Assembly (NCBI RefSeq): GCF_045290345.1
Contig: NZ_CP155447.1
Coordinates: forward strand, 4,030,001 to 4,094,000
Reading direction: 5' to 3'
DNA: 64,000 bases
DNA from: Singulisphaera sp045290345
Lineage (GTDB): Bacteria; Planctomycetota; Planctomycetia; Isosphaerales; Isosphaeraceae
Shown: positions 62,267-64,000 of the stretch, in pieces
Layout: each line of letters starts with the position of its first letter
How positions within the stretch are numbered: position 1 is the first letter of the stretch
Notes under the pieces: model-generated
What the model saw: only the letters and a program-made list of their open reading frames with translations
The model's database searches: none
What the model was told of the DNA's origin: nothing
Made by a program: the position numbers and the translations under genes

Positions 62267-63004
62267 TCAAGCCATCGCGGCTTCCGGAATGTTATCGTTG
62301 GCGTAGATGTTCTGGATGTCATCGCTTTCATCCAGGCTGTCGCGAAGCCTGAGCATCCGCTTCCCATTCTCGACGTCGAGGTCGATCGAGTTGCTGGGGA
62401 TGTAGCTTGTCTCCGCACTCTCGGTGGCGATCTTATGGTCTTCGAGTGCCTTGCGAACGGTATCGAAGACCTTGGGATCGCAGGTCACCTCGTAGTAGTC
62501 TTCGACGCGCTGAAGGTCGTCGGCACCGGCTTCAAGAACGACTTCCATGAGTCGGTCCTCGGCCACCGTCTTGGCCTCGATCAGGAACAGGCCTTTGTAC
62601 GTGAAGAGGTAGCTGACGCAGCCGGAGGCCCCCAGGTTGCCTCCGCAGACCTCGAAGATCTTCCGGAGTTCACCGGCGGTCCGATTCCGATTGTCGGTCA
62701 ACGCCTCGCACATGACCGCCACGCCACCGGGACCATACCCTTCGTAGGTGATCTCTTCGTAGCTCTCGGCGTCCAGTTCCCCGATGCCCTTCTTGATCGA
62801 ACGCTCGATGTTGTCCTTGGGGCAACTGTAGGAGCGTGCTTTGTCGATCGCATAGCGGAGCTTCAGGTTCATGTCCGGATCGCCGCCACCGTTCCGGGCG
62901 GCTACGAAAATCGCGCGACAGAGCTTGCTGAAAAGCTTGCCACGTTTTGCGTCAACGGTCCCCTTGCGGTGCGCGATGTTCGCCGAATGGGAATGTCCTG
63001 CCAT
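62267..63004 (-). CDS. YebC/PmpR family protein
   Basis: The 245-residue protein starts MAGHSHSANIAHRKGTVDAK and continues RGKLFSKLCRAIFVAARNGG, both diagnostic for the YebC/PmpR family. NIERSIKKGIGELDAESYEE and YEGYGPGGVAVMCEALTDNR follow. Members are cytoplasmic and have been described as transcription regulators and, more recently, as translation factors for proline-rich stretches. Length is normal and nothing appears missing. It lies between dapL and the TPR gene on the same strand with modest gaps. Confidence 0.95.
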   Translation of the reverse strand: MAGHSHSANIAHRKGTVDAKRGKLFSKLCRAIFVAARNGGGDPDMNLKLRYAIDKARSYSCPKDNIERSIKKGIGELDAESYEEITYEGYGPGGVAVMCEALTDNRNRTAGELRKIFEVCGGNLGASGCVSYLFTYKGLFLIEAKTVAEDRLMEVVLEAGADDLQRVEDYYEVTCDPKVFDTVRKALEDHKIATESAETSYIPSNSIDLDVENGKRMLRLRDSLDESDDIQNIYANDNIPEAAMA

Positions 63005-63168
63005 AATCCTTGGAAACTCCCGCGGAAATGGGACCAGTCATGCGACGGAACGGGTGCCTCGCATGCGCCCGAGTTTCAGTTCAAGTGTCGACTGCGATTG
63101 CAATTGCGATTCAGCAAGTGACCGCCTCCCCGAACTCAGTCAGGTTAGGGGAGAGCGGGAACGACGTG

Positions 63169-64000
63169 TTAGGGGCTGTCGTCCGATGCTGGCTTGAGTA
63201 CCGGTGCGAGCTTCCCAAGCGACTCGAGCTTCTTGCGAATCTCCGGAAGTCGCTTGTCGGTCGGAATTGCCTTGGCCGCCGATTTCTCGGCTTGCTCCCA
63301 GGCGGATTTGGCCTTTGCGACCTCATGGAGCCGGAAGTAGACGTCACCCAGGTGTTCGAAGATCGTGGCATCGCCGCCGTTGCTGAGCAACTTGACGGCC
63401 TTCTCCAGAGGTTCGAGGGCTTCCTTGGCTTTACCTCGCTTGTAGAGGACCCAACCCAGGCTGTCGAGATAGGCACCTTCATCGGGCTTTTCTTGGAGCG
63501 CCTTGCGAATCATCGCCTCAGCCTGCTCGAGCTTCTTTCCCTGGTCGGCGTACAGGTAGCCAAGGTCGTTGTTGACCCCCGGATCATCCGGATTGAGTTG
63601 GAAGAGAATTTCGAGCTCCGCCTCACCCTTGGCAAAGTCGCCCAGGTTGACGTACGCGACGGAGAGCCCCGAGTGCGAGATCTCGATGATTTCTTCGTTG
63701 TTCGGATAGTGCTCGAGGAGTTCTTTGTAGAGGGCAATCGCCTCGTTGTTCTTGCCGTTTTGGAGCAAGATCGACCCGTAGAGACGGTTGAACGGGCCGT
63801 TCGAGGGATCATTTTTGAGCACGCTCTTGAACAGGTCGATGGCCTCGTCGAGCTTGCCGACCATACTGAGCGACCAACCCAGGACGAACTGGGCCTCGGG
63901 GTTGACCGGCTCGAGTTTCAAGGCTTCACGCAGGCTCTCGATCGCCCCTGTGAAGTTGTCGGCCCGGCGGCGATATTCCCCGAGCTGGGTGAGGGTCCGC
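63169..64000 (-). CDS. TPR repeat protein, 5' end outside the window
   Basis: The frame is open to the right edge, so the N-terminus is missing. About 276 residues are visible, made of tandem tetratricopeptide repeats such as NPEAQFVLGWSLSMVGKLDE, DPSNGPFNRLYGSILLQNGK, DPGVNNDLGYLYADQGKKLE and DEGAYLDSLGWVLYKRGKAK. TPR arrays act as protein-binding scaffolds. The end, KKLESLGKLAPVLKPASDDS, is probably a flexible tail. No catalytic domain is visible in this part. Its specific partner is unknown. Confidence 0.9.
   Translation of the reverse strand, partial: RTLTQLGEYRRRADNFTGAIESLREALKLEPVNPEAQFVLGWSLSMVGKLDEAIDLFKSVLKNDPSNGPFNRLYGSILLQNGKNNEAIALYKELLEHYPNNEEIIEISHSGLSVAYVNLGDFAKGEAELEILFQLNPDDPGVNNDLGYLYADQGKKLEQAEAMIRKALQEKPDEGAYLDSLGWVLYKRGKAKEALEPLEKAVKLLSNGGDATIFEHLGDVYFRLHEVAKAKSAWEQAEKSAAKAIPTDKRLPEIRKKLESLGKLAPVLKPASDDSP

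Overview
The window reads as the chromosome of a high-GC planctomycete, probably Isosphaeraceae or a near relative. The clearest marker is the DUF1559 protein at 32955-33971, with its pilin-like GFTLIELLVVIAIIAVLIAL start and C-terminal H-x9-DG motif. It sits beside a small transthyretin-like lipoprotein, a typical planctomycete pair. SUMF1-like, DUF1080, TIGR03067-like and DUF1580-like proteins agree with this.

Region 1 (1-30333) is one long, almost gap-free plus-strand cluster for making and exporting a surface glycan. It opens with the end of a Wzc-like tyrosine autokinase. It then holds an ABC-2 permease and, 7.7 kb later, its Wzt-like ATPase. Between them lie a NeuB-NeuC-NeuA set for a nonulosonic (sialic-type) acid, a methyltransferase, a frameshifted asparagine synthase and two Gfo/Idh/MocA oxidoreductases. 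A second nonulosonate set follows: a NeuA-type cytidylyltransferase fused to a HAD phosphatase, plus a short NeuB. This pair is bracketed by two paralogous GT-B-like proteins. Downstream are four GT4-type glycosyltransferases, a GT61-type and a GT2-type enzyme, an O-antigen-ligase-like protein, a CapK-like adenylating enzyme, an initiating sugar transferase and a DegT aminotransferase. Many starts overlap the previous stop (ATGA, TTGA), so the genes are probably translationally coupled.

Region 2 (30416-44037) is looser: a GT87-like membrane protein, the lipoprotein/DUF1559 pair, a BON-like protein, an exported protein-isoaspartate methyltransferase, a sulfotransferase, a conserved protein of unknown function, a SnoaL-like protein, a DUF1080 protein and a Tat-exported aldo/keto reductase.

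Region 3 (about 44.1-57.0 kb) is accessory DNA. Two nearly identical 1685-bp insertion sequences in direct orientation, each with a -1 frameshift transposase, bracket 6.9 kb. That interval carries a roughly 1230-residue protein ending in a PD-(D/E)XK nuclease-like domain (frameshifted), a small membrane protein (frameshifted), a secreted SH3-like protein with a C-terminal Cys/His motif, a remnant of a type I restriction HsdR gene and a DUF1580-like protein. Beyond the second copy lie a decapitated S8 peptidase and gene fragments joined head to head.

Region 4 (57.0-64.0 kb) is core: a SUMF1-like protein, then on the minus strand a TPR protein, a YebC-type regulator, dapL, folK with an extra kinase-like domain, smpB and the tmRNA gene ssrA with a clear intrinsic terminator.

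Three otherwise good reading frames are broken by what looks like a single base each. Whether these are true mutations or assembly errors cannot be settled from the sequence alone.
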